This document shows, piece after piece, positions 33,698 to 44,451 of a stretch of 64,000 nt of DNA. A model generated the notes under the pieces. That model saw nothing but the letters and a program-made list of their open reading frames with translations, made no database searches and was not told where the DNA came from. Source of the stretch: Shimia marina (GTDB lineage: Bacteria > Pseudomonadota > Alphaproteobacteria > Rhodobacterales > Rhodobacteraceae); NCBI RefSeq assembly GCF_001458175.1, contig NZ_CYPW01000024.1, positions 226,720-290,719 of the forward strand, given 5' to 3'. Positions within the stretch are counted from its first letter, which is position 1. Every line of letters begins with the position of its first letter. The position numbers and the translations under genes were made by a program.

Positions 33698-35509
33698 CTA
33701 TCCGGCTTTCTTCGTCAGCGGCTCTGCAGCGGTGGTGTCGCTGTCTTTCGCGGTGTCGGGCGCATCCTGATCGCGCGCGTCAGGCAAGGCCCAAAGTTCA
33801 CCGGGGGCTTCGCCATTTTCCAGAGTATCTGACAGCACAACCCGGTTCCGACCAAGCGCTTTGGCCTGATAGAGCGCGTCATCCGCGCTGCGCAGGAGCA
33901 TCTGAGGCAGGGTGCCATGCTCCGGGAAGATCGCAAGACCGACGGAAATGGTCACGCGCGGCAGGGTTTTCTCACCGTAGCGCACCTTGATGTTTTCCAC
34001 AGCGCTGCGCAGACCTTCGGCCCGCTCCTGTGCGGTCTCGCGGTCACAATTGGGCAGGATCACGGTGAATTCCTCACCACCGGGACGGCAGGCCACCTCG
34101 TCACCATCACAATCCTGTTGCAGCACCGAGCCCACGGCGCGCAGCACCATGTCACCGGCATCATGGCCATGGGTGTCGTTGAATTTCTTGAAGTGGTCCA
34201 CATCAATGGCGATCACCGAGAAGGGATCTGTGCTGCGCTGGCTGTCATTGATGGCTTTGCGCAGGGTTTCTGTCATATGGCGACGGTTGAACAGGCCGGT
34301 GAGCGGGTCACGCACAGATTGGTCATGCAGTTCGTCGCGCATGCGCACATTGGCGATCGCCATGGAAATCTGTTCAGAGCACATCTGCGCCAGATCGCGG
34401 TTGGCATGAAAGATCTCCGCATCTTTGCTTTTGGCGCGTAGGTGCAGCAGGCCGACGGTTTCGCCATGCGCCAGAATGGGGAAGCAGAAGTAAGGGTGGT
34501 CATTGTGCGGCTCGGCGTGAGAACAGGTGAAGTTGATTTCACTGTCGCCGTATTCATAGGTGCGACCGCGGCGCAGGCCCCAGCATTCATCCGGGTGGAT
34601 GTGATCTTTGTGATTGCCGCCATTCCAGCTGGCCCAGCCATCCAGCACATCGCGGGAGTTGGAATAGACGTAGATGCTGCCCTCGCTGTCAGGCAGGAGG
34701 TGGGTCATGAAGCGTTTGACCATGTCAAACAGCTCATCCAGAGAGCGGCTGGATTGCAGCCATTCGTTCAGCTCGCCCAGCAGTTTGACATTGCGGGCAA
34801 GTTTGAGCTGTTCGTTGAGGAGATCCTTCTCTTTGGCGCTGCGGCGGGTGAGGGCGCGGTACTGTCTGCGGTTTGAGCGAAACAACAGCACAGCCACCAC
34901 GCCGACGGTGGCAATGGCCAATGCGGTGAGTGCAAACAGCAGGACGCGCACGCGCAGCAGGAAGGTTTTGCGCACGTCGGTGATGTCGGTATAAAATTCC
35001 ATCGCGCCAATGACCGCGCCGCCCGAAATTACCGGTTCGAAGATTTCCGCAACCTCATGCGTGGAGACATCCTCAGACAATGCATGCAGGACCAGACCGT
35101 CAATTTCGGAGGCTGGTTTTTGCTCGCGGTGGTAAGATGTGATGCCGTTTTGCAGGGCTTCTTTGGGGAAGTGTTCGATATCGAGATAGCCGATGTCCTC
35201 TGGCCGGGTGGACCAGATTACCGTGCCTGAGGAGTTGTAGAGCTTGAAGCGATAGACATCGGAGGCTTCAGGCAGCAATTGCAGATAGGAAATATCCTCT
35301 GATGTCAGCCCGCCTGCGATGAATGAGTTGTCAGGATCTTCCAGATGGAGGATCACGCGGCGGTGCCAGAGCTCTGAGTGTTTGCGAATGTCAGACTCCA
35401 TCAACCGTTCCACAATCGGGAGGGAGATCTGCAGCACGCCGAAGATGGCAACAGCCAGCCCGGAGAGGCCGAATAAGAGAGTGAAAGTGAGTTTGGCGAA
35501 CCTGCGCAT
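33698..35509 (-). CDS. Membrane-bound diguanylate cyclase with GAF-like domain (GGDEF)
   Basis: The roughly 603-residue protein has two membrane helices (about 5-30 and 192-216) around a periplasmic sensor domain, a GAF-like cytoplasmic domain (about 250-410, with several Cys and His such as CSHAEPHNDHPYFCF), and a C-terminal GGDEF domain (about 425-590). The active-site motif is GGEEF, which is catalytically competent, and RDPLTGLFNRRHM marks the domain start. It should make cyclic di-GMP in response to an unknown signal. The start at 35509 has only AGGA upstream. The C-terminus is an acidic, Thr/Ala-rich tail. It stands alone, divergent from prfB. Confidence 0.92.
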   Translation of the reverse strand: MRRFAKLTFTLLFGLSGLAVAIFGVLQISLPIVERLMESDIRKHSELWHRRVILHLEDPDNSFIAGGLTSEDISYLQLLPEASDVYRFKLYNSSGTVIWSTRPEDIGYLDIEHFPKEALQNGITSYHREQKPASEIDGLVLHALSEDVSTHEVAEIFEPVISGGAVIGAMEFYTDITDVRKTFLLRVRVLLFALTALAIATVGVVAVLLFRSNRRQYRALTRRSAKEKDLLNEQLKLARNVKLLGELNEWLQSSRSLDELFDMVKRFMTHLLPDSEGSIYVYSNSRDVLDGWASWNGGNHKDHIHPDECWGLRRGRTYEYGDSEINFTCSHAEPHNDHPYFCFPILAHGETVGLLHLRAKSKDAEIFHANRDLAQMCSEQISMAIANVRMRDELHDQSVRDPLTGLFNRRHMTETLRKAINDSQRSTDPFSVIAIDVDHFKKFNDTHGHDAGDMVLRAVGSVLQQDCDGDEVACRPGGEEFTVILPNCDRETAQERAEGLRSAVENIKVRYGEKTLPRVTISVGLAIFPEHGTLPQMLLRSADDALYQAKALGRNRVVLSDTLENGEAPGELWALPDARDQDAPDTAKDSDTTAAEPLTKKAG

Positions 35510-35739
35510 GGGAGGAATCCTAGACTGAAGATCACCTTCGATTTTCGCAACAAAGGTTAAGGGATTGGTAAAATCCCTTTTGGCTTTCCCTCGACAATTT
35601 GTGGTAAAACGCGCGTGGATTTGCCCTTGCCACAGCCAGAAGTTGACTGGATCGGCACAAGGGCTTTTGCGAGCCATCTTGCCCCCTTTGCGGCTCTGCG
35701 CTATCACCCTGATCTGAACCTCATAAAAGGCCAAGACCC

Positions 35740-36867
35740 ATGCGCGCAGAAGCTCAAAACACTGTCACAGAGATCGAGAAATCCCTGACCCTTTTGCGCC
35801 AGCGTATGGATTGGGAAACTGCTGCCTATCGTCTGGAAGAGTTCAATGCGCGGGTTGAAGACCCGGATCTCTGGAATGATGCAGAGGGCGCGCAAAAGTT
35901 AATGCGGGAACGCCAGCTTCTGGTGGATTCCATGGACACAGTGAAATCCATCGAGACCGAGTTGAACGACAATGTCGAGCTGATCGAATTGGGCGAGATG
36001 GAAGAGGATGATGAGGTTGTCGCTGAGGCCGAGGCCGCGCTGAAGGCGTTGGCGGAAAAGGCCGCAGAGAAAGAGCTTGAAGCGCTGCTGGATGGCGAGG
36101 CGGATGGCAATGACACCTTCCTTGAGATCAACTCCGGTGCGGGCGGCACGGAGAGCTGTGACTGGGCCTCGATGCTGGCGCGGATGTATGTGCGCTGGGC
36201 TGAGAAAAAAGGCTATAAGGTCGAGTTGCAGTCGGAGACTGCCGGTGAAGAAGCGGGTATCAAATCAGCGGCTTATAAGATTTCTGGCCACAATGCCTAT
36301 GGTTGGTTGAAGTCAGAGAGCGGCGTGCACCGTCTGGTGCGGATTTCGCCCTATGACAGCGCCGCCAAGCGTCACACCTCCTTCAGCTCTGTCTGGGTCT
36401 ATCCTGTGGTTGATGACAATATTGAGATTGAGGTGAACCCGGCCGATATCAGAATTGACACTTACCGTTCCTCCGGGGCTGGTGGTCAGCACGTGAACAC
36501 CACCGACTCTGCGGTGCGGATCACCCACAATCCTACGGGCATTGTGGTGACCAGTTCGGAGAAGTCGCAGCACCAGAACCGTGATATTGCCATGAAAGCG
36601 TTGAAATCGCGGCTCTATCAAATGGAGCTGGATCGGCGCAATGCGGATATCAACGCGGCCCATGAAGCCAAAGGGGATGCGGGCTGGGGCAACCAGATCC
36701 GCTCTTACGTGTTGCAGCCCTATCAGATGGTCAAAGATCTGCGTACCAGCCATGAAACCAGTGACACCAAAGGTGTGTTGGATGGCGATCTGGATGGGTT
36801 TATGGCGGCAACGCTGGCCATGGATGTGGCAGGTATGAGTCGTGCTGACGCGCAGGCGGATGAATGA
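35740..36867 (+). CDS. prfB: Peptide chain release factor 2
   Basis: The 375-residue class I release factor carries the GGQ loop ([17 protein letters not shown]) that triggers peptide release. The codon-recognition loop reads [16 protein letters not shown], so the SPF tripeptide of E. coli RF2 is SPY here. No programmed frameshift is present: the frame runs through the early region without the in-frame UGA found in many prfB genes. It should terminate at UGA and UAA. A terminator follows. I recall it next to mrcA in relatives. Confidence 0.96.
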   Translation: MRAEAQNTVTEIEKSLTLLRQRMDWETAAYRLEEFNARVEDPDLWNDAEGAQKLMRERQLLVDSMDTVKSIETELNDNVELIELGEMEEDDEVVAEAEAALKALAEKAAEKELEALLDGEADGNDTFLEINSGAGGTESCDWASMLARMYVRWAEKKGYKVELQSETAGEEAGIKSAAYKISGHNAYGWLKSESGVHRLVRISPYDSAAKRHTSFSSVWVYPVVDDNIEIEVNPADIRIDTYRSSGAGGQHVNTTDSAVRITHNPTGIVVTSSEKSQHQNRDIAMKALKSRLYQMELDRRNADINAAHEAKGDAGWGNQIRSYVLQPYQMVKDLRTSHETSDTKGVLDGDLDGFMAATLAMDVAGMSRADAQADE

Positions 36868-36957
36868 TCAGATGTCGCAATCAGAGGGTGAGCCTCTGAA
36901 CAGGTTGCGGGATGTTTTGCACCAGATTGGGTGATCAGGATCCAAGGTGAAGATGTG

Positions 36958-36987
36958 AAGGCGTGCGCTAAAAAGGTGCGCCTTTTT
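36958..36987 (+). terminator. Probable intrinsic terminator of prfB
   Basis: AAGGCG and CGCCTT form a short stem around a 15-base loop that includes a second possible pairing, followed by TTTTTCC. Confidence 0.65.
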
Positions 36988-37047
36988 CCTTTGTGACTTG
37001 CCCTGAGCGGAGCTTCGTGCTGCGATTGCTGCTGAGGGGAGAAGCGG

Positions 37048-38475
37048 ATGAGCGCGTTTTTGGATTGGGATGCTGCGGTGCTTGTCGCCGCGCTCAGGGA
37101 AGGGCGGCTGACGGCAGAAGCGGTGATGGCGGCAACGCTGGATCGTATTACCGCGCGCAATGAGGCGGTCAACGCGATTGTGGATGTGCGTGACCCTTCG
37201 GCGTTGATTGCAGAGGCGCGCGCGGCGGATGCGGTGCCCTATGACGCGCGCGGTGCGCTGCATGGTCTGCCCATGGCGATCAAAGCACTGGCCCATGTCA
37301 AAGGCACGCGCAACACCGAGGGCAGCCCGCTTTATGCCGATCGCATTTCAGAGGGAGACAGTGTCTTCGTGGCCCAGTTGCGGGCGGCGGGCGCGATCTT
37401 CATTGGCAAGACCAATGTGCCGGAGTTTGGGCTTGGCTCGCACAGCTACAACCCTGTGCATGGGGTGACGGTAAACCCTTATGACAGCAGGCGGACGGCT
37501 GGGGGCAGCTCGGGTGGCGCCGGTGCGGCGCTGGCGCTGGGCATGGTGGCCTTGGCGGATGGCAGCGATATGATGGGCAGTCTGCGCAATCCGGCGGGAT
37601 GGAACAATGTCTATGGGTTCCGGCCAAGTTGGGGCGTGGTGCCGCGTGAGCCGGGGGCGGAAAGCTTCTGGCAGCAGCTCTCCACCATTGGTCCCATGGC
37701 GCGCAGCCCAAGAGATTGTGCCCTGCTGCTGTCGGTGATGGCGCAAGATCACCCTGCTGTGCCCTTCAATATGCCAGAGCAGGACTGGGACATTGGCGAT
37801 CAGGGGGATATGTCTGGCGCGCGCATTGGCTGGCTGAAGGACTGGGGCGGGGCGATGCCGATGGAAGCAGGGATCGTGACCCTCTGCGAAGCGGGGCTTG
37901 CTGAAATGGCGGCGCTGGGTGCGGAGGTGTCAGAGCTTCCGGCGCCATTTGATGCAGAAGAGATGTTTGAGAGCTGGAGCGTGTTGCGTGCCTTTGCGCT
38001 CGCAGGGGAGCTGGCACCGCTTTATCTGGACACGCGTAAACGCGACCGCCTGAAACCTGCGGCACAATGGGAGATCCAGCGCGGCCTTGATTTGAGCGCA
38101 CTGGCGCTGCATCGCGCCACAAAAACACGCTCGGCATGGTTCGCACGAGCGGCGGCTCTGTTTGAGGAATATGATGTGCTGGCCCTTCCCGTGGCACAGG
38201 TGTTTCCTTTCCACGCAGACTGGGACTGGCCGCGCGAGATCGCCGGGGTGGCCATGGACAGCTATCATCGCTGGATGCAGGTCATGGTGCCTGCGAGCCT
38301 TCTGGGATTGCCTGCGATCAGCCTGCCGGTGGGGTTTGATCCGCGCGGATTGCCCATGGGCATTCAGTTGATCGGTGCCAAGGGGCAGGACAGGCGGGTG
38401 CTGGAAATCGCGCAAGCCTATCATGTTGCAACCCAGTGGCCGCAAAGACGCCCTCCGGTTGCGTCTGATGGTTGA
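37048..38475 (+). CDS. Amidase signature family protein
   Basis: The 475-residue protein belongs to the amidase signature enzymes, which hydrolyse amides with a Ser-cisSer-Lys triad. Lys79 in LPMAIKAL, the serines in AGGSSGGAGAA (154-155) and Ser178 in DMMGSLRNPAG are the expected residues. The usual DTGGS part reads DMMGS, a mild deviation. The substrate is unknown; GatA function is unlikely because no gatB/gatC are near. No signal peptide is seen. GAGGGG precedes the ATG. Confidence 0.9.
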   Translation: MSAFLDWDAAVLVAALREGRLTAEAVMAATLDRITARNEAVNAIVDVRDPSALIAEARAADAVPYDARGALHGLPMAIKALAHVKGTRNTEGSPLYADRISEGDSVFVAQLRAAGAIFIGKTNVPEFGLGSHSYNPVHGVTVNPYDSRRTAGGSSGGAGAALALGMVALADGSDMMGSLRNPAGWNNVYGFRPSWGVVPREPGAESFWQQLSTIGPMARSPRDCALLLSVMAQDHPAVPFNMPEQDWDIGDQGDMSGARIGWLKDWGGAMPMEAGIVTLCEAGLAEMAALGAEVSELPAPFDAEEMFESWSVLRAFALAGELAPLYLDTRKRDRLKPAAQWEIQRGLDLSALALHRATKTRSAWFARAAALFEEYDVLALPVAQVFPFHADWDWPREIAGVAMDSYHRWMQVMVPASLLGLPAISLPVGFDPRGLPMGIQLIGAKGQDRRVLEIAQAYHVATQWPQRRPPVASDG

Positions 38476-38534
38476 TTTTACCGTCCAAAGCCGCTTTGAT
38501 CCTCTCTGAGGAGACATAACTGGGAGGAGCCGTC

Positions 38535-39374
38535 TTGGAGGAGACAGCACAAGCAACCGCGGATCGTGCAGCAGGCGCGCCGCAGGCAGCGGAAAACGAG
38601 CTGGAGCATGGTGTGCCTCCGCTGGGTGCTGTCACAACGGCCATGCTGGGCAAGGCCCTGCGCCGCGGGATCCGCGATTTTACACGCAAGCCGATCTATG
38701 GCCTCGGCTTTGCGTTGTTCTATGTGCTGGGAGGCTGGGCGATGACATGGCTGACGGTGGCCAGTGGGCAGAGCTACTGGTTGACGTTTGCGGCCATCGG
38801 CTTTCCTCTGATTGGACCATTTGCAGCCGTGGGGCTCTATGAGGTGTCACATCGGCTGGAGCAGGGGCAGGCGATGGATTGGCCGGACATTGCGGGCGTG
38901 GTGTTGCGCCAGAGCAAACGGCAACTCCCATCGATCTGCGCGGTGATCATCATCGTGTTTCTGTTCTGGTTCTTTCTGGCGCATATGATCTTTGCGCTGT
39001 TTCTGGGCCTGTCAACGATGACCAATGTGTCCAGCTCCATGGAGGTCTATCTGTCGGCCAATGGGCTGATGATGCTGAGCTTTGGATCTGTGGTGGGATT
39101 TCTCTTTGCGCTGCTGCTGTATATGATCACGGTGCTGTCTCTGCCGTTGCTGCTTGATCGTGAGGTGGATTTTGTGACCGCCATGATCACCAGTTTCCAA
39201 TGCGTACAGCAGAATTTTCTCGTTATGATGCTTTGGGCTGCGGTGATTTCTGTGAGCACATTTGCAGCGATGTTGCCAGGTTTTCTGGGGCTGTTTGTGG
39301 TGTTGCCTGTGCTCGGCCACGCGAGCTGGCATCTATATGCACAGGTGAAGGCGGCAGGGAGTCCTGCGGATTGA
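38535..39374 (+). CDS. DUF2189 integral membrane protein
   Basis: The 279-residue protein has an acidic soluble start (about 1-35), then five or six membrane helices with RKPIYGLGFALFYVLGG and DWPDIAGVVLRQSK typical of DUF2189. Function of the family is unknown. The start is TTG 38535, supported by GGAGGAG six bases upstream. It lies 59 bases after the amidase gene on the same strand and ends 7 bases from the convergent XRE gene. Confidence 0.85.
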   Translation: MEETAQATADRAAGAPQAAENELEHGVPPLGAVTTAMLGKALRRGIRDFTRKPIYGLGFALFYVLGGWAMTWLTVASGQSYWLTFAAIGFPLIGPFAAVGLYEVSHRLEQGQAMDWPDIAGVVLRQSKRQLPSICAVIIIVFLFWFFLAHMIFALFLGLSTMTNVSSSMEVYLSANGLMMLSFGSVVGFLFALLLYMITVLSLPLLLDREVDFVTAMITSFQCVQQNFLVMMLWAAVISVSTFAAMLPGFLGLFVVLPVLGHASWHLYAQVKAAGSPAD

Positions 39375-39381
39375 GGCGTGT

Positions 39382-40197
39382 TCAGGTGAACGGTTTGTCG
39401 AGCTGTAGATAGTTGGCGTGAAATTTCGGCAAACCCTCCACCGTGGTATATCCGGTTTGACGCGCGGCTTTCATGACGTCAGCAAAGGGGCAGTTCAGAT
39501 GCTCATAGACAACCTGTGTCACGCGGCGGCCTGACATGGTGGCACGCGTCGGCAGTGCGGTGTAGCCAAGCCAGTAGCTGTTGTGAAAAGTGGCTGCACG
39601 GCTGAGGTAATTGAACGTGGTGGCGGCATTGCTGCGATGGGCGACGGTAAAAGAGACCCCGTCATCTTGTGGCGACACCACGCCTCTGAATTCACGCAGT
39701 TGGCTTTGTAGGGGCAACCCCTGCGCCCGCATGGCGCTGCGTGGTTCAAAACCGCGTACAAACACATAGCAATCCTGTCGAAACACATGGATCATACCAA
39801 CGAGCAGTTGGTCGGGTTCAATGAAGCTTTTGCGGGAGAAGCGATAGAACCCCGATGGGAAAATCTCCTCTGGCAGGCTGCGTGAGCGCAGACCGAGGAA
39901 TTCATAGAGATAGGGATGATTATATACGCCTGGCTTTTCCAGAACGCTGGATATCGGCTCCAGAAGGATGCGGGCATCGACGTCAAAGAAAGCACAGATC
40001 TGAGCCAAAACATCAGGTCGTGGAAAACTGTCGCCGGACAGATAGCGATTAAATTGCGTGCGATTGATGCCAAGATCGCGGCACAGGCTGGCGACAGAGC
40101 GATAGGGGGCGGCCAGTTCACGCAGATTGCGACCAAACATCTTGCGCAACTCCAGAGGAGGAGAGCTTAGACTGGTTGGGCCTTCTGGGTCTTGCAT
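39382..40197 (-). CDS. XRE-family transcriptional regulator
   Basis: The roughly 271-residue protein has an N-terminal helix-turn-helix (about 20-75, with VASLCRDLGINRTQFNRYLSG) and a large C-terminal domain (about 100-265) that may bind a ligand. I do not recognise that domain. ATG 40197 was taken; ATG 40140 with GGAG nine bases upstream is also possible. The gap to the divergent gene at 40449 carries repeated TGCAA motifs that could be its binding sites. Confidence 0.8.
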   Translation of the reverse strand: MQDPEGPTSLSSPPLELRKMFGRNLRELAAPYRSVASLCRDLGINRTQFNRYLSGDSFPRPDVLAQICAFFDVDARILLEPISSVLEKPGVYNHPYLYEFLGLRSRSLPEEIFPSGFYRFSRKSFIEPDQLLVGMIHVFRQDCYVFVRGFEPRSAMRAQGLPLQSQLREFRGVVSPQDDGVSFTVAHRSNAATTFNYLSRAATFHNSYWLGYTALPTRATMSGRRVTQVVYEHLNCPFADVMKAARQTGYTTVEGLPKFHANYLQLDKPFT

Positions 40198-40332
40198 AGT
40201 GCATGCCTGTGTTTGGGGGTGCAATTTACGGTGTTCTGGAGGATATCGGGATCGAATTGCAACTATTGAAGATGTTTTTTGATAAAAAAATGATGCCAAC
40301 TAGCGTCATAATGCTCCTAGGTTGACACAAAA

Positions 40333-40351
40333 TGCAACCTGTGGTGCAACC
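40333..40351 (+). promoter_or_regulatory. Direct repeat TGCAACC in the regulator's divergent gap
   Basis: TGCAACC occurs at 40333-40339 and 40345-40351, 12 bases apart, next to TTGACA at 40322-40327. Further TGCAA words lie at about 40218 and 40257. This is a candidate operator for the XRE regulator. Confidence 0.45.
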
Positions 40352-40448
40352 CAATAAGGAGTTCGAAAACGTTCTCAATTTCGGGGACGACAGAGTTGCG
40401 TGTTTTTAAGCGACATAGCATGGGGCATTTAACAACTGGGGAGAAAAC

Positions 40449-40733
40449 ATGTTTGGTGTGGTACTTTGGAGTGATCCAGAGCGCTGCAAAGCCGTAATTT
40501 GGTGTGAAGATCATCGTGACCTTGCCTATTTTGATGGGGCCAAGGAGGGTGTGATGGATCATGGACCCAATGAAGAGACCGCCTCTGTGGCGCTTGGGGT
40601 TGGGGATATGCTTTTGTTTGATGTGTGTGTGACTGAACAGCGGCGAACGGCGTATAATCTTCAACGTGTGGCGGTGGCTGCGGCAGAAGATTTGGTAAAC
40701 AAATGCAGTTTGAGGGACACAAGCTGCGCATGA
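40449..40733 (+). CDS. Small conserved hypothetical protein
   Basis: The 94-residue soluble protein begins MFGVVLWSDPERCKAVIWCE and seems to be a beta-rich small domain. GGGGAG six bases before the ATG supports it strongly. It contains four cysteines, two near the C-terminus. I remember similar proteins in Rhodobacteraceae without known function. It is divergent from the XRE regulator across a 250-base gap and may be under its control. Confidence 0.8.
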   Translation: MFGVVLWSDPERCKAVIWCEDHRDLAYFDGAKEGVMDHGPNEETASVALGVGDMLLFDVCVTEQRRTAYNLQRVAVAAAEDLVNKCSLRDTSCA

Positions 40734-40889
40734 CACAGGGGAAAGGCACAAATGTCGTTCCTCTGGCCCAAGGAACAGTTCAGAGCCGCCAGCAGTGAAA
40801 TGACGGCCTTTGAACGGGTTGTGAACGATCTGCGGTGCTTTGAAATATTTATGCTGTTTTGGTGGAGAAGCCCCGAAACGGAAAAGCAC

Positions 40890-40920
40890 AAAAAAACGGG
40901 AGGCCATGAGCCTCCCGTTT
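40890..40920 (-). terminator. Intrinsic terminator of the ilvB-ilvN operon
   Basis: On the minus strand AAACGGGAGGC/GCCTCCCGTTT form an eleven-base stem with a five-base loop followed by TTTTTG. Confidence 0.92.
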
Positions 40921-40966
40921 GCGTTTTGACTATAGATAATTTCGCGTTGAAATCGCCTCTGGTCGG

Positions 40967-41530
40967 TTACTCTGCGCCACGTGAGAGTGCGGCAACCCCG
41001 GTGCGCGCCACTTCTACCAGACCAAGCGGGCGCATCAGCTCTGCGAAGGCGTCGATTTTTTCCGGCGCGCCGGTGAGTTCAAACACGAAGCTTTCCAGCG
41101 TGCTGTCCACCGCATTGGCGCGGAAGATGTCCGCAAGGCGCAGCGCCTCCACGCGTTTGTCCCCAGATCCCGTAACCTTGAAGAGCGCGAGTTCACGCTC
41201 AACCGCAGGGCCTTCGACGGTCAGGTCATGCACATCATGCACCGGCACGATGCGGCCCAGTTGCGCCTTGATCTGTTCAATCACCTGCGGGGTGCCGGTG
41301 GTCACAATGGTGATGCGCGACAGTTTACCGGTGTGATCCACCTCGGCCACGGTGAGACTTTCGATATTGTAGCCACGGCCCGAGAACAGGCCAATCACCC
41401 GCGCCAGCACGCCCGGTTCATTGTCGACCAGAACTGCCAGCGTGTGGGTCTCAATCTCATCTGAGAAATTCGGACGTAGGTTATAGGCGGAGTGGCTCGT
41501 GGAGCCTTTTTTGATTTTTAGAGCAGCCAT
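40967..41530 (-). CDS. ilvN: Acetolactate synthase regulatory (small) subunit
   Basis: The 187-residue protein has an N-terminal ACT domain (about 27-100, THTLAVLVDNEPGVLARVIGLFSGRGYNIESL) and the ALS_ss_C domain. It binds valine and gives feedback control to the catalytic subunit for branched-chain amino acid synthesis. It begins 11 bases after the ilvB stop with AAGGAG upstream, so the two are cotranslated from one mRNA. Length is close to other alphaproteobacterial IlvN/IlvH proteins. Confidence 0.96.
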   Translation of the reverse strand: MAALKIKKGSTSHSAYNLRPNFSDEIETHTLAVLVDNEPGVLARVIGLFSGRGYNIESLTVAEVDHTGKLSRITIVTTGTPQVIEQIKAQLGRIVPVHDVHDLTVEGPAVERELALFKVTGSGDKRVEALRLADIFRANAVDSTLESFVFELTGAPEKIDAFAELMRPLGLVEVARTGVAALSRGAE

Positions 41531-41541
41531 GATCTTTCTCC

Positions 41542-43296
<1,755 letters not shown>

Positions 43297-43333
43297 CATT
43301 CTCTCCGTTACCGACGACATATTTTACTGCCAC

Positions 43334-43361
43334 AAAAAAGCCCCCGCTTGTGGGCGAGGGC
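43334..43361 (-). terminator. Attenuator (leader terminator) of ilvB-ilvN
   Basis: On the minus strand GCCCTCGC-CCACAA-GCGGGGGC forms an eight-base stem with one T-G pair, followed by six T. It lies between the leader peptide and ilvB, where it would stop transcription when branched-chain amino acids are plentiful. Confidence 0.88.
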
Positions 43362-43403
43362 GCATGGGGTACCGTTATGGTGTCCGTTACCGGCCCATGC
43401 GCC
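43359..43403 (-). promoter_or_regulatory. Antiterminator hairpin of the ilvB leader
   Basis: Perfect ten-base arms GGCGCATGGG (43394-43403) and CCCATGCGCC (43359-43368) can pair. The second arm shares bases 43359-43361 with the attenuator's first arm, so the two structures exclude each other. The first arm lies inside the end of the leader peptide gene, so a ribosome that reaches the leader stop would block it. Confidence 0.8.
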
Positions 43404-43434
43404 TATTTCCAACAATGACGACTAGCCTCTGCAT
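43387..43434 (-). CDS. ilvL: ilvB operon leader peptide
   Basis: This 15-residue reading frame encodes MQRLVVIVGNRRMGR. Codons 4-8 are Leu-Val-Val-Ile-Val, the branched-chain amino acids made by the downstream operon. An AGGA site lies eight bases before the ATG. Stalling at these codons when charged Leu, Val or Ile tRNAs are scarce would favour the antiterminator hairpin; smooth translation to the stop would favour the terminator. This is the standard leader-peptide attenuation layout known for amino acid operons. Confidence 0.88.
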   Translation of the reverse strand: MQRLVVIVGNRRMGR

Positions 43435-43767
43435 CGTCTGGATCCTTTAATGTGTTCGAAGCGGACCTTATGGGCGCTGCGGCGCGGCGTCAACCGCGAA
43501 AAGCTCCGAAAGCTGATGTTTTGGGGTGAAAATCTTTGCGATTGTTGCGTCACGAGGGGGCTTTGGGGAAATTTGATGAAAAATCACGGTCCCATGGTGA
43601 CTGATTCAGAGTGTGTGGCTCTGGCCCGCGTGACTGTGTCGCTGCCGCGCGCGCCATTGCGCGCGCCGGGCGCAAGGCTTTGATGGGCACAGCTCTGCTG
43701 TGTCGCAAAGGCGCGTGAGCACTTTGCTTTGGATTTCAAAGAGGGTCTGAAGGCGCGGGAGCTGCGC
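43435..43767. other. Intergenic region upstream of the ilv leader
   Basis: This 333-base stretch must contain the ilvB operon promoter, read from the minus strand. It also follows the response regulator gene. A GC-rich GCGCGC-N6-GCGCGC palindrome lies near 43650-43667. No gene is supported. Confidence 0.55.
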
Positions 43768-44451
43768 TTAGAGGCGCACGCCGGTGCCCTGCAGCACGCC
43801 GTGTTCCATAGCGTAGCGGGTCAGCCCGGCGGTGGAGGAAATGCCGAGTTTGCGTTTGATGTTCTTGCGGTGGGTTTCTACCGTACGCACGGAGATATCG
43901 AGATCGATGGCGACCTGTTTGTTGGACTTCCCCTGCGCCAGTTCCAGCAGAACGGTTTGTTCCCGGCTTGTGAGCGGTTCGCGCTCTGAGGTTTTTGACG
44001 GAGCCAGAGAGCCTTGCGCCCCGGTGCAGAGATAGCGCTCGCCGCGCATCACCGCGTCAATGGCGGTTTTGATTTCCTCGGTGGGCACATCCTTGAGCAC
44101 ATAGCCCATGGCGCCATGGCTCAGCGCGGTTGAGATATACTCGGGGCTGTCGTGCATCGACAGGATCAGAACCCGCAGATCCGGGTCCCGTTCCAAAAGC
44201 ATCTCTGTGGCCGTCAGTCCACCGATTTCAGGCATGTTGAGATCCATCAAAACCACGTCGGGGCGCAGTTTTGGCAATTGATCAACCGCTTCGCGCCCAT
44301 TGCTCAACGTGCCGACCACAGCGATTCCCTCATAGCTTTCCAGAATGGATTCGATGCCTTCCGCGACCATGGGGTGGTCATCGACGATCACAACTTTCAC
44401 AGCACTATCAGGGGTATGCTCTGGCAGCTCATCTGGGGCGTGGTCGGTCAT
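43768..44451 (-). CDS. NarL/LuxR-type response regulator
   Basis: The 227-residue protein has a receiver domain (about 18-135) with phosphoacceptor Asp70 in VVLMDLNMP and acidic pair Asp24/Asp25, and a LuxR-type helix-turn-helix at about 158-220 (LTSREQTVLLELAQGKSNKQ). It is the partner of the histidine kinase upstream; their genes overlap by ATGA. Its targets probably include the divergent TRAP transporter operon, which has palindromes in its promoter region. Confidence 0.93.
   Translation of the reverse strand: MTDHAPDELPEHTPDSAVKVVIVDDHPMVAEGIESILESYEGIAVVGTLSNGREAVDQLPKLRPDVVLMDLNMPEIGGLTATEMLLERDPDLRVLILSMHDSPEYISTALSHGAMGYVLKDVPTEEIKTAIDAVMRGERYLCTGAQGSLAPSKTSEREPLTSREQTVLLELAQGKSNKQVAIDLDISVRTVETHRKNIKRKLGISSTAGLTRYAMEHGVLQGTGVRL

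Noticed and set aside
35740..35830. Programmed +1 frameshift in prfB
   Set aside because: The frame is open from the ATG to the end without an early UGA, so no frameshift is needed.
43450..43683. A 77-codon plus-strand frame upstream of the ilv leader
   Set aside because: It lies across the expected ilv promoter region, lacks a ribosome site and has unusual Cys/Trp/Arg composition.
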